64,000 bases of DNA from positions 186,001 to 250,000 of the forward strand of contig JAXHLP010000003.1 of NCBI GenBank assembly GCA_034522155.1, written 5' to 3'. Every line of letters starts with the position of its first letter. The first letter of the stretch is position 1. Shown here in pieces: positions 25,743 through 32,925 of the stretch. The notes below the pieces were generated by a model. It did no database searches. It was not told the DNA's origin and was given only the letters and a program-made list of their open reading frames with translations. Both the position numbers and the translations under genes were made by a program. The DNA comes from Salinilacustrithrix sp034522155 (GTDB lineage Bacteria; Actinomycetota; Acidimicrobiia; Acidimicrobiales; Salinilacustritrichaceae).

Positions 25743-26945
25743 ATGGACGCACCACTCGAAGGCATCCGCATCCTCGCCGTGGAGCAGATGCAGGCGCTGC
25801 CGTACGCCACCCAGCTCCTCGGCCGGCTCGGCGCCGAGGTGGTCAAGGTCGAGCATCCCACCCGCGGCGACCTCGGCCGAGGATCGATGCCGGCGGCAAC
25901 CGACGAGACCGGCGCCCAGGTCGGGGCGACGTACCTGCGCAACAACCTCAACAAGCGCTCGGTCGGCCTCGATCTCGGCCATTCCGACGCCCGGGAGCTG
26001 TTCCTCGAGTTGGTCCCCCACTTCGACGTGGTCGCCGAGAACTTCAAGCCCGGGGGCATGGCCAAGTTCGGTCTCGCCTACGACGACGTGGCCGCCGTCC
26101 ACCCGGGCGTCGTGTACGTGTCGATCTCCGGCTTCGGCAACACGGTCCAGTCGCCCTACGGCAGCTGGCCCGCGTTCGCGCCGATCGCCGAAGCGATGTC
26201 GGGGATGTACGCGTTCAACCGTCCCGCCGACGAGCCGGTGAAGGTGTCGCCGGTCGGCGCGCTGGGCGACACCGGCAGCGGGCTGTTCGCCACCGTCGGG
26301 ATCCTCTCCGCGCTGCGTCGCAAGGATCGCACGGGCGAGGGCAGCTACGTCGACATCTCGATGTTCGACTGCATGGTGTCCTTCGCCGACGTCGTCCCCA
26401 ACTACTGGTCGCTCGGTCGCGATCCCCGCCAGTCGCCGCCGCTCATCAACCACGGATTCCCGATCGGCTCGGGCGAGGTCGTGATCCAGGTCGGCCGACC
26501 GCACCAGTTCGCTCGGCTGGCCGAGACCGTCGGCCGGCCCGAATGGGTCGACGACAAGCGCTTCGCCGATGCCCAGGGCTGGGTCGACCACCTCGACGAG
26601 ATCCGCGCGGCCGTGGCCGAATGGGCCGGCGACCGCTCCACCATCGACGTCGCCGCGGCGCTGGCCGACGCCGGCATCGCCGCCGCTCCCATCTTCGAGG
26701 CCGAGGATCTCGCCCACGACGAGCACGTCCGCGCCCGCCACATGCTCACTGAGATCCCCCGGTCCGACGGCGTCGACCAGCCGGTGCTGACGCCGGGCAA
26801 CCCGGTGAAGATCGCCGGCTACGACGACTCGACCGCGGCCCCACCCCCCACGCTCGGCCAACACACCGACGAGGTCCTCCGCGCCGAGCTCGGCCTCAGC
26901 GAGGATCGTCTGGCCGAGCTCCGCGACGCCGGCGTCATCGGCTGA
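25743..26945 (+). CDS. CaiB/BaiF-family CoA-transferase
   Basis: Type III CoA-transferase moving CoA between acyl donors and acceptors. Family features are GIRILAVEQMQALPYATQLLGRLGAEVVKVEHP, NLNKRSVGLDL, VVAENFKPGGMAKFGL, and the GQHTDEVL end motif. 400 residues. The position where many family members carry the catalytic Asp (after GDTGSG) fits GALGDTGSGLFATVGIL. Substrate unknown; it is placed with an SCPx thiolase and a ketosynthase-like/OB gene, suggesting degradation or remodelling of a lipid or steroid-like acyl-CoA. Confidence 0.88.
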   Translation: MDAPLEGIRILAVEQMQALPYATQLLGRLGAEVVKVEHPTRGDLGRGSMPAATDETGAQVGATYLRNNLNKRSVGLDLGHSDARELFLELVPHFDVVAENFKPGGMAKFGLAYDDVAAVHPGVVYVSISGFGNTVQSPYGSWPAFAPIAEAMSGMYAFNRPADEPVKVSPVGALGDTGSGLFATVGILSALRRKDRTGEGSYVDISMFDCMVSFADVVPNYWSLGRDPRQSPPLINHGFPIGSGEVVIQVGRPHQFARLAETVGRPEWVDDKRFADAQGWVDHLDEIRAAVAEWAGDRSTIDVAAALADAGIAAAPIFEAEDLAHDEHVRARHMLTEIPRSDGVDQPVLTPGNPVKIAGYDDSTAAPPPTLGQHTDEVLRAELGLSEDRLAELRDAGVIG

Positions 26946-26954
26946 GCCGGTCCT

Positions 26955-27023
26955 CGGCTGTGAGGCTTGCCGGCGCGGGCCTGCTCCCATCGAGAGCTGC
27001 CCGCCCGGGGGCTCACCGCGCCT
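26955..27023. repeat. Degenerate double stem-loop repeat between convergent genes
   Basis: Read on the minus strand it keeps GGTGAGCCCCC, GGCAGCTCTCGATGGGAG and GCAGGCCCG, which line up with the copies at 21009 and 31824. It lies between the CoA-transferase stop and the convergent gene ending at 27084. Boundaries are approximate. Confidence 0.5.
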
Positions 27024-27083
27024 GCTGGCGCCGCGTCCGCCGCCCCGGAGATCTTCCTGGCCCCGCAGGTCTCCGAGGTCGAC

Positions 27084-27854
27084 TCAGAACGGGACCTCCT
27101 GGGCGAGCAGCGGGTCGTCGTGGGAGGAGCGCCCGCTGACGATGCGGCAGAACTCGACCGCGTCGATCGTGATCGCGTCGCCGCCGCGGCCCGACGAGAG
27201 GTGCCCGCCCGCCGGTCCGCTCAGGGTGAGCTCGACCGGCTGGCCGTGTCGGCGGGCCCACTCGACAGCGGCGTCGCCGACGATCCTGCGGTCGTTGTCG
27301 TCCAGACCCGGAGCGGTGTCGAGCGCATCGGCGAGGTCGATCCGGTGGAGCCAGGCGTCGCGGGTGAGAATGCAGCCGAGGAGGTGGTCGAGGTCCCACC
27401 GTTCCTCGATCGAGCCGACCTTCACCTCCATGCCGGCCCGCCGGCGCACGAACCCCGGCATCCGGGACCGACCGCGGACGGCCGGCTCGACGAGGGTCCG
27501 CAGCTCGGTGACCACCTGCTCGGGTGTGAGATCGGCGGCGCGCTCCACCTGGATGGCGGTCATGGCGTCGACCTCCTGCTCGCCGGTCCGCTTCGCCCGC
27601 TTCTTCACCGCTCGCTGCAGCGACATCGTCTCGCGGAGGCTGGCGGCCGAGCGCATGGCACCGACGAGGTGGCCGCTCAGGTCGCGCACAGTCCAGCCCT
27701 CGCACGGCGTGGGCTGCTCCCAGTCGGCGGGCTCGAGCGCAGCGAAGGCGTCGGCCAGCCGCTGGTACGAGTCGCGGGCCAGCCGCATCCATTCGGCATG
27801 AGAGCCGACCGGCGCGAAGTCGCCGGTGACTGGTGCGAATCCGGTCATGGTCAT
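27084..27854 (-). CDS. Mycothiol-dependent maleylpyruvate isomerase-like (DinB-fold) protein
   Basis: 256-residue protein of the actinobacterial MDMPI/DinB-like family. Metal-site residues are likely His in TVRDLSGHLVGAM and the pair in WDLDHLLGCILTRDAWLHRIDLA, the typical DxWxHRxD pattern. Members include mycothiol-dependent isomerases and transferases; a specific reaction cannot be assigned. Its ATG at 27854 overlaps the TetR stop (ATGA), so the two genes are translationally coupled. The mycothiol pathway gene mshA is elsewhere in this window. Confidence 0.8.
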   Translation of the reverse strand: MTMTGFAPVTGDFAPVGSHAEWMRLARDSYQRLADAFAALEPADWEQPTPCEGWTVRDLSGHLVGAMRSAASLRETMSLQRAVKKRAKRTGEQEVDAMTAIQVERAADLTPEQVVTELRTLVEPAVRGRSRMPGFVRRRAGMEVKVGSIEERWDLDHLLGCILTRDAWLHRIDLADALDTAPGLDDNDRRIVGDAAVEWARRHGQPVELTLSGPAGGHLSSGRGGDAITIDAVEFCRIVSGRSSHDDPLLAQEVPF

Positions 27855-28474
27855 CGTGGCTCCTCTGTCTGTCGGTCCGGACCGTCGATCCGGAAGTGGT
27901 CGAAGAACATGTCGACGGCGCGGTCGATCAGTCGGATCCACCGGTCGCCGCCGGGGTCGTTGCTGATCTGCTGATCGGTGAGGCCGGTGAACAGCGCGGT
28001 GAACAGATCGACGGCCTCGTCACCGTCGATCCCGATGCTGGCCAGCGTCCGGCGCAGTTCGTGCAGGCGCTCGACCGCGAGCGCGTAGGTCTCCGGCGTC
28101 GGCTCCCAGCCGGGGATCACCCGCTGGAAGAGAAGCTGGTACCGCACCGGATCCTCGGTGCAGAAGCCGACGAACTCACCGATGATCTGCTTGGACTCGG
28201 CCCGCACGTCCTCCACCTCGGACAGATCGGTCGGCCAGTCGGCCGACACCGCCGCGAACTGTTCGTAGCCCTGGCGGAACATGGCGTCGTACAACTCCGC
28301 CTTGGAATCGAAGTAGGCGTAGAGCGACTGGGCCCGGAGCCCGACCTCGCGGCCGAGATCGCGCATCGAGACCGATGGGAGCCCGTCGCGGCGCGCCAGG
28401 CGCCAGGCCGCCTCGACGATCTCCTCGGTGGTCTCCCGGCGCCGCCGCGCCCGGGGCGTAAGAACATCTGACAC
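27851..28474 (-). CDS. TetR-family transcriptional regulator
   Basis: 207 residues. The N-terminal helix-turn-helix is clear: TTEEIVEAAWRLARRDG, then VSMRDLGREVGLRAQSLYAYFDSKAELYDAMF. The C-terminal ligand domain is unclassified. It is divergent from the ketosynthase-like gene at 28571, and its own GTG start (28474) lies inside a 32-bp imperfect inverted repeat (28468-28499), pointing to autoregulation. It probably controls the CoA/lipid genes on both sides. Confidence 0.9.
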   Translation of the reverse strand: MSDVLTPRARRRRETTEEIVEAAWRLARRDGLPSVSMRDLGREVGLRAQSLYAYFDSKAELYDAMFRQGYEQFAAVSADWPTDLSEVEDVRAESKQIIGEFVGFCTEDPVRYQLLFQRVIPGWEPTPETYALAVERLHELRRTLASIGIDGDEAVDLFTALFTGLTDQQISNDPGGDRWIRLIDRAVDMFFDHFRIDGPDRQTEEPR

Positions 28475-28499
28475 TGTTCGTAGTTTCGAACGATGTCAG
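28468..28499. promoter_or_regulatory. Inverted repeat over the TetR start (autoregulatory operator candidate)
   Basis: Arms CTGACACTGTTCG (28468-28480) and CGAACGATGTCAG (28487-28499) pair at 11 of 13 positions around a TAGTTT spacer. The site lies between the divergent tetR and ketosynthase-like genes and covers the tetR start codon. It shares the outer CTGAC/GTCAG with the neighbouring 15-bp palindromes. Confidence 0.6.
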
Positions 28500-28535
28500 T
28501 CTTCTGTCAAGCCCCGGATCACGGAGCCGACGTTT

Positions 28536-28550
28536 CTGACGGCGCGTCAG
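28536..28550. promoter_or_regulatory. CTGACG-N3-CGTCAG palindrome before the ketosynthase-like gene
   Basis: Perfect 6-bp arms with centre GCG, 20 bases upstream of the ATG at 28571. It has the same arms as the site at 25698-25712. Confidence 0.55.
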
Positions 28551-28570
28551 ACTTCTGCGAGAATCCACCC

Positions 28571-29968
28571 ATGTCCCGTGGCATCCGCGCCGTCGGCGCC
28601 CATCTCCCCCACCGCCGGCTCGACCGCAGCGAGATCGCGACGACGTTCGGCACGGGCGGCGGGCGCGGCACCCGGACGGTGGCGTCGTTCGACGAGGACA
28701 CCACGACGATGGGTGTGGAGGCGTGCCGGGCCGGCGACCTCCACATCGGCGATCCCGCCCTGATGGCGTTGTGGTTCGCCACCACCGACCCCGCCTACCT
28801 CGACAAGACCAACGCCGCCGCCGTCCACGCCGCGCTCGGCATCCGGCCACGGTGCCCGGCGCTCGACTTCGGCGGCGGGCTCCGGTCGGGCATCGGCGCG
28901 CTGAACGCCGCCCTGCGCGCCACCGGCGACATCCTCGTCGTCGCCTCCGACCGGCGCAGCGGTCTGCCCACCAGCGCCGACGAGTCGACCGGCGGCGACG
29001 GTGCCGGCGCGTTGCGGGTGGGCGACGAGGCCGACGGGCCGTTGCTCGCGACCTTCGTCGCCGACGCCTCCACCACCACGGAGGTGCTCGACCGCTGGCG
29101 CACGCCCGGCGACGACCGCTCCCGGTCGTGGGAGGAGCGCTTCGCCGAGTCGGTCTACGTCGATCTCGCCACCGAGACCTTCGGCCGGGCGCTCGAGCGG
29201 GCCGGCATCGGCCCCGACGGCGTCGACGTGATGATCGCCACCGGCATGCACGGCCGCGCCGTGAACCGGGCCACCGAGAAGCTCGGCGTCGAGCAGGTGG
29301 CCGACAACCTCGACCCGACCGTCGGCAACACCGGCATCGCCCAACCGTTCGTGACACTCGCCTCGGTGCTCGAGTCGTCGGCGCCGGGCCAGACCATCGC
29401 CCTCGTGCACCTGGCCGACGGCTGCGACGTCGTGCTGCTGCGCACCACTGACGCGGTCGCCGACTGGACGCCCCGCCGTCCGCTCGCCCGACAGCTCGAG
29501 TCGGGCGCGCCCGTCACCTACGGCCAGTTCCTGTCGTGGCGGGGTCAGGTCGACGTGGAGCCACCCAACCGGCCCGGCCCCAACCGGGTGTCGGCGCCGG
29601 CGGCCCAACGCCGCCAGGACTGGAAGTTCCGCTTCACCGCCTCCCGCGACCGATCCACGGGCATGCTCCACCTCCCGCCGGCCCGGGTGTCGGAGAAGGG
29701 CGGCGAGGTCGACGACATGGACCCCGAGGTCATGGCCGACGTGCCCGGCACGATCGCCGCGCTCACCGTCGACCGGCTGGCGTACTCGCCGAGCCCGCCC
29801 GTGGTGTTCGCGGTCGTCGACTTCGACGGGGGTGGTCGGGCGCCGCTCGAGCTCACCGACGTCGACGCCGGATCGGTCGAGGTGGGCGACCGGGTCGAGC
29901 CCACGTTCCGCCGCCTGTCCACCGCCGACGGCATCCACAACTACTTCTGGAAGGTGCGACCATGTTGA
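28571..29968 (+). CDS. Ketosynthase III/HMG-CoA synthase-like protein fused to a DUF35 OB-fold domain
   Basis: Residues 1-320 resemble the FabH/HMG-CoA synthase-like thiolase fold (TNAAAVHAALGI, GNTGIAQPFVTLASVLE). Residues about 330-465 are an OB-fold acyl-CoA-associated domain (DUF35), seen in AALTVDRLAYSPSPPVVFAVVDFDGG. At the usual nucleophile position the sequence is ALDFGGGLRSGIGAL, with Gly where a catalytic Cys is expected, so this subunit may not condense acyl groups itself. It lies upstream of an SCPx-type thiolase with an intact Cys. Such thiolase/OB pairs are known as thiolases and as retro-aldolases in steroid side-chain degradation. Substrate unknown. Confidence 0.78.
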   Translation: MSRGIRAVGAHLPHRRLDRSEIATTFGTGGGRGTRTVASFDEDTTTMGVEACRAGDLHIGDPALMALWFATTDPAYLDKTNAAAVHAALGIRPRCPALDFGGGLRSGIGALNAALRATGDILVVASDRRSGLPTSADESTGGDGAGALRVGDEADGPLLATFVADASTTTEVLDRWRTPGDDRSRSWEERFAESVYVDLATETFGRALERAGIGPDGVDVMIATGMHGRAVNRATEKLGVEQVADNLDPTVGNTGIAQPFVTLASVLESSAPGQTIALVHLADGCDVVLLRTTDAVADWTPRRPLARQLESGAPVTYGQFLSWRGQVDVEPPNRPGPNRVSAPAAQRRQDWKFRFTASRDRSTGMLHLPPARVSEKGGEVDDMDPEVMADVPGTIAALTVDRLAYSPSPPVVFAVVDFDGGGRAPLELTDVDAGSVEVGDRVEPTFRRLSTADGIHNYFWKVRPC

Positions 29969-30011
29969 CGATGGATGAGGCCCGAACCTGCATCGCCTCC
30001 GCGACCGGAAC

Positions 30012-30045
30012 GCCCGGAGGGAGCCGCCGGGCGACCGGTCACACG
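30012..30045. repeat. Family-3 repeat copy (CGACCGGTCACACG type)
   Basis: 34 bases matching 32830-32863 at 31 positions. Weaker similarity continues downstream (GCGCGCAGCGAG...GAGCACAC against GCCCGCAGCGAAGCGAGGACAC). It fills the gap between the ketosynthase-like and thiolase genes. Confidence 0.65.
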
Positions 30046-30110
30046 GGTAGCGCAACGCGTCTCCGTCAGAGCGGGACGTGCGCGCAGCGAGTCCCGAGCG
30101 AGCACACGAC

Positions 30111-31298
30111 ATGAGCAAAGGCATCACCGACCAGGTCGCCATCATCGGCGCCGGATGCATCCCGTTCGGCGAACGATGGGACGACAGCCTCGACGACATG
30201 ATCGTCGACGCCGCCCAGCAGACCTACACCTCGGCCGGCGTGGCCCAGGACGACGTCGACGCGTTCTGGTTCGGCACCGCCCAATCGGGCATGTCGGGGA
30301 TCACGATGGCGGGGCCGCTCAAGATCCACGGCAAGCCGATCACCCGGGTCGAGAACTTCTGCGCGACCGGCTCCGAAGCCATGCGCCAGGCGGCCTACGC
30401 CGTGGCGTCCGGCGCGTACGACGTCGTGATGGCCCTCGGCGCCGAAAAGGTGAAGGACTCGGGCTACGCGGGGCTCAACGCGCATCCGATCCCCACCGAC
30501 GGCACCAACCGCACGCTCACCGCCGCGGCCATGTTCTCACTGCTCATGCCGGCCTACGCCGACAAGTACGGGGTCAGCCGCGACGAGATCCGCTACGCCT
30601 GCGCCCGCATCGCCGAGAAGAACCACCACAACGGTGTGGCCAACCCGCTCGCGCAATTCCGGCGGGAGATGTCGGCCGAGGCGATCTGCGAGATGCCCGC
30701 AGTGGCCGGGGGCTTGAGCGTGTTCGACTGCGCCGGCGTGGCCGACGGTGCCGCCGCGGTGATCCTGTGCCGGGCCGAGGACGCGCACCGCTACACGGAC
30801 GATCCGCTGTACATCAAGGCCCTGTCGTTCGTGGCCGGCACCGGCGCCGGCAGCCTCGATCCCGACTACGACTACACCACGCTGCCCGAGTGCCAGTGGG
30901 CCGCCGACGACGCCTACACCCAGGCCGGCGTCACCGACCCCATGGCGCAGCTGGCGCTGGCCTCGTGCCACGACTGCTTCACCCCCACCGAGCTCGTGCT
31001 GATGGAGGACCTCGGTTTCGTCGAGCGTGGCACGGCGTGGAAGGCGGTGATGGACGGCACCTTCGATCTCGACGGCGCGCTGCCGGTCAACACCGACGGC
31101 GGGCTCAAGGCATTCGGCCACCCCGTCGGCGCGTCGGGCCTGCGAATGGTCTACGAGCACTGGCTCCAGCTCCGGGGCGAGGCCGGCGACCGCCAGATCG
31201 ACCCGAAGGGCCGTACCCTCGGCCTGACCCACAACCTCGGCGGCTACCCCGGCGAGATGGTCAGCTTCGTCGGCATCTACGGCACCGAGCGAGGCTGA
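30111..31298 (+). CDS. SCPx-type thiolase (lipid-transfer protein/acetyl-CoA acetyltransferase family)
   Basis: 395 residues. The nucleophile Cys is in ENFCATGSEA (about C84). Other active-site boxes are CHDCFTPTELVLMEDLG and GGLKAFGHPVGASGLR. The C-terminal box is HNLGGYPGEM in place of the CxGGG of classical thiolases, as in SCP-x/lipid-transfer types. It probably works with the OB-domain protein encoded 142 bases upstream. The start ATG 30111 is followed by SKGITDQVAIIGAG; no strong Shine-Dalgarno is seen. Confidence 0.88.
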   Translation: MSKGITDQVAIIGAGCIPFGERWDDSLDDMIVDAAQQTYTSAGVAQDDVDAFWFGTAQSGMSGITMAGPLKIHGKPITRVENFCATGSEAMRQAAYAVASGAYDVVMALGAEKVKDSGYAGLNAHPIPTDGTNRTLTAAAMFSLLMPAYADKYGVSRDEIRYACARIAEKNHHNGVANPLAQFRREMSAEAICEMPAVAGGLSVFDCAGVADGAAAVILCRAEDAHRYTDDPLYIKALSFVAGTGAGSLDPDYDYTTLPECQWAADDAYTQAGVTDPMAQLALASCHDCFTPTELVLMEDLGFVERGTAWKAVMDGTFDLDGALPVNTDGGLKAFGHPVGASGLRMVYEHWLQLRGEAGDRQIDPKGRTLGLTHNLGGYPGEMVSFVGIYGTERG

Positions 31299-31823
31299 TC
31301 CCGATCGGGCGGCGTCGCCCGTGGCGCCATCAGCAGTACCGGCGGCTTCTCCGCGCCGGAGGCCCCTCCGCCTGACCGCGCCGACGTGCAGATCCTCCGC
31401 TGGGCGCTCGATGCGCCGCATTGCGACTCCGGGCGCATGAACCTCCGCATGAGTGTGTTGACACACCCGAGGTCCTCAGCGAGATGTCTGGGCGTGTCGG
31501 CCCACACCTGCGTGTGTCCACACGCCAAGTCGGAGCGCGCCCCGGCGTGCCGTCCGGCGATTTCGAGGTACTGGCAGCTCCCCCTCGAGATCGACCGCGA
31601 CGGCGACCACGCCACCCTGCGACCGTGGACCCGGGCCGACTGGGGCGAAGGCGGCGAGACCGTGCACTGGTGCTGCACGGAGGGCGGGCTGGCCTACGAC
31701 GGCGACCGTCCGGTCATCGAGTCGATGGCCGAGGAGGTCGAGGCGCTGCTGGGCCCCGATGCGACCGACCAGGTCCGGGTCCACATACGGCGCCGCCCTT
31801 GACCGATCAGAGCCGGCCTCAGG
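31299..31823. other. Gene-poor stretch with a possible gene remnant and inverted repeats
   Basis: The 589 bases between the thiolase and hemC hold no recognised intact gene. Around 31446-31530 the composition is less GC-rich and repeated GTGTG/CACAC words form inverted repeats: GTGTG-TTGA-CACAC, and GGCGTGT...ACACGCC enclosing CACAC-CTGC-GTGTG. A protein-like segment follows (31386-31802). The rest, up to the repeat at 31824, shows nothing I can name. Confidence 0.5.
31386..31802 (+). CDS. Hypothetical protein or 3' remnant of a gene
   Basis: Not recognised. The last 75 residues look like a real protein (EIDRDGDHATLRPWTRADWG, TVHWCCTEGGLAYDGDRPVI, MAEEVEALLG) with normal codon bias. The first 60 are Cys/Arg/His-rich and unconvincing. 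Either the true start is internal or this is the tail of a decayed gene. It lies just before a double stem-loop repeat. Confidence 0.35.
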   Translation: MQILRWALDAPHCDSGRMNLRMSVLTHPRSSARCLGVSAHTCVCPHAKSERAPACRPAISRYWQLPLEIDRDGDHATLRPWTRADWGEGGETVHWCCTEGGLAYDGDRPVIESMAEEVEALLGPDATDQVRVHIRRRP

Positions 31824-31889
31824 GAGTTGTGAGCCCCGAGCGAACAACTCTCGAAGTGAGGAGCTCCCGCAGTGAGCGACGAACGACTC
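31824..31889. repeat. Double stem-loop repeat abutting the hemC stop codon
   Basis: Stem 1 is GAGTTGT with ACAACTC (31824-31850). After CTCGAAGTGAG comes GAGCTCCCGCAGTGAGC, then GACGAACGACTC. It aligns with the reverse complement of 21009-21070 over its whole length. The last bases overlap the hemC TGA (31888-31890), so the repeat edge supplies or touches the stop codon. Confidence 0.8.
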
Positions 31890-32790
31890 AACCCAGGAGT
31901 TCGGCCACCGGGAGGCGGGCGCAGGCCTGGTCGCCGATGGTGGTGGGGTCGGTCCCGCGGACGACGCAGCGCTCGACCCGGCTGGCGTCCATGGCGCCGA
32001 TCACCGCGCGGAGCGCGACCGCTCCATCGTCCTCGAGGGTGGCGTGGGCGCCGGCGGGGAGATCGCAGTCGCCGCCGAGGGCGACGAGGAACGAGCGCTC
32101 GGCGTCGACCTGGCGACGGGTCGGCGCGTGCTCGACCGCGGCGACGAGATCGATCGTCGCCTCGTCCTGCTCCCGGCACTCGATCGCGAGCGCGCCCTGG
32201 CCGACCTGGGGAGTCATCAGGTAGGTCGGGAGCCAGTCGGCGATGTCGCCTTCCATGTCCTGGCGGAGCAACCCGGCACCGGCGGCGATGACCGCGTCGA
32301 TCGTCGTGCCGTCATCAGCGGCCTGACCGACCTGGGCGACACGGCGCTGGATGTTGCCGCGGAGCTGCACGAAATGCAGGTCGGGGCGGAGGTCGGCGAG
32401 CTGGACCCGCCGACGGTTGGACCCGGTGGCCACGGTGGCGCCGACGGGCAGGTCGACGAGGGCCGACCCGACGAGCACATCGCGGGCATCGCCCCGCTCG
32501 GGCACCGCCGCCAGCACGAGACCGGGGACCGGCGTGGAGGTGAGGTCCTTGGCCGAGTGGACGGCGGCGTCGGCGCGATCGTCGAGCACCGCGGCCTGGA
32601 CCTCCTTGGCGAAGGCACCCTTGCCGCCGATGTCGGAGATCGGCTTGGTCAGGTCGGTGTCGGGGCTCGTCGTCATCGAGACGAGCTCGACCTCGAGCCC
32701 CGCGTGGGCCGCCTCGAGCAGATCCTTGACGTGCTCGGTCTGCCACAGCGCAAGCGGTGACTGCCGGGTGGCGAGTCTCAGTGTCGTCAC
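31888..32790 (-). CDS. hemC: Hydroxymethylbilane synthase (porphobilinogen deaminase)
   Basis: Polymerises four porphobilinogens into hydroxymethylbilane on a dipyrromethane cofactor. Motifs are LRLATRQSPLALWQTEHV, GKGAFAKEVQAAVLDDRADAAVHSAKDL, ATGSNRRRVQL with LRGNIQRRV, and the cofactor-binding Cys in LGGDCDLPAGA. 300 residues, the usual length. GTG start at 32790. Confidence 0.95.
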   Translation of the reverse strand: MTTLRLATRQSPLALWQTEHVKDLLEAAHAGLEVELVSMTTSPDTDLTKPISDIGGKGAFAKEVQAAVLDDRADAAVHSAKDLTSTPVPGLVLAAVPERGDARDVLVGSALVDLPVGATVATGSNRRRVQLADLRPDLHFVQLRGNIQRRVAQVGQAADDGTTIDAVIAAGAGLLRQDMEGDIADWLPTYLMTPQVGQGALAIECREQDEATIDLVAAVEHAPTRRQVDAERSFLVALGGDCDLPAGAHATLEDDGAVALRAVIGAMDASRVERCVVRGTDPTTIGDQACARLPVAELLG

Positions 32791-32829
32791 GAAACGGCCT
32801 CAGAGGTGGAGCCATCACCCTCCCGCACA

Positions 32830-32863
32830 GCCCGGAGGGAGGCGCCAGCCGACCGGTCACACG
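32830..32863. repeat. Family-3 repeat copy between hemC and hemA
   Basis: 34 bases matching 30012-30045 at 31 positions (shared GCCCGGAGGGAG and CGACCGGTCACACG). It lies in the 135-base gap between the hemA stop and the hemC start, a junction that is normally tight. It therefore looks inserted into the operon. Confidence 0.65.
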
Positions 32864-32925
32864 AAGCGTGGCCAACAACTCCGTGTACGTGGGAGTGCCC
32901 GCAGCGAAGCGAGGACACTTCGATG

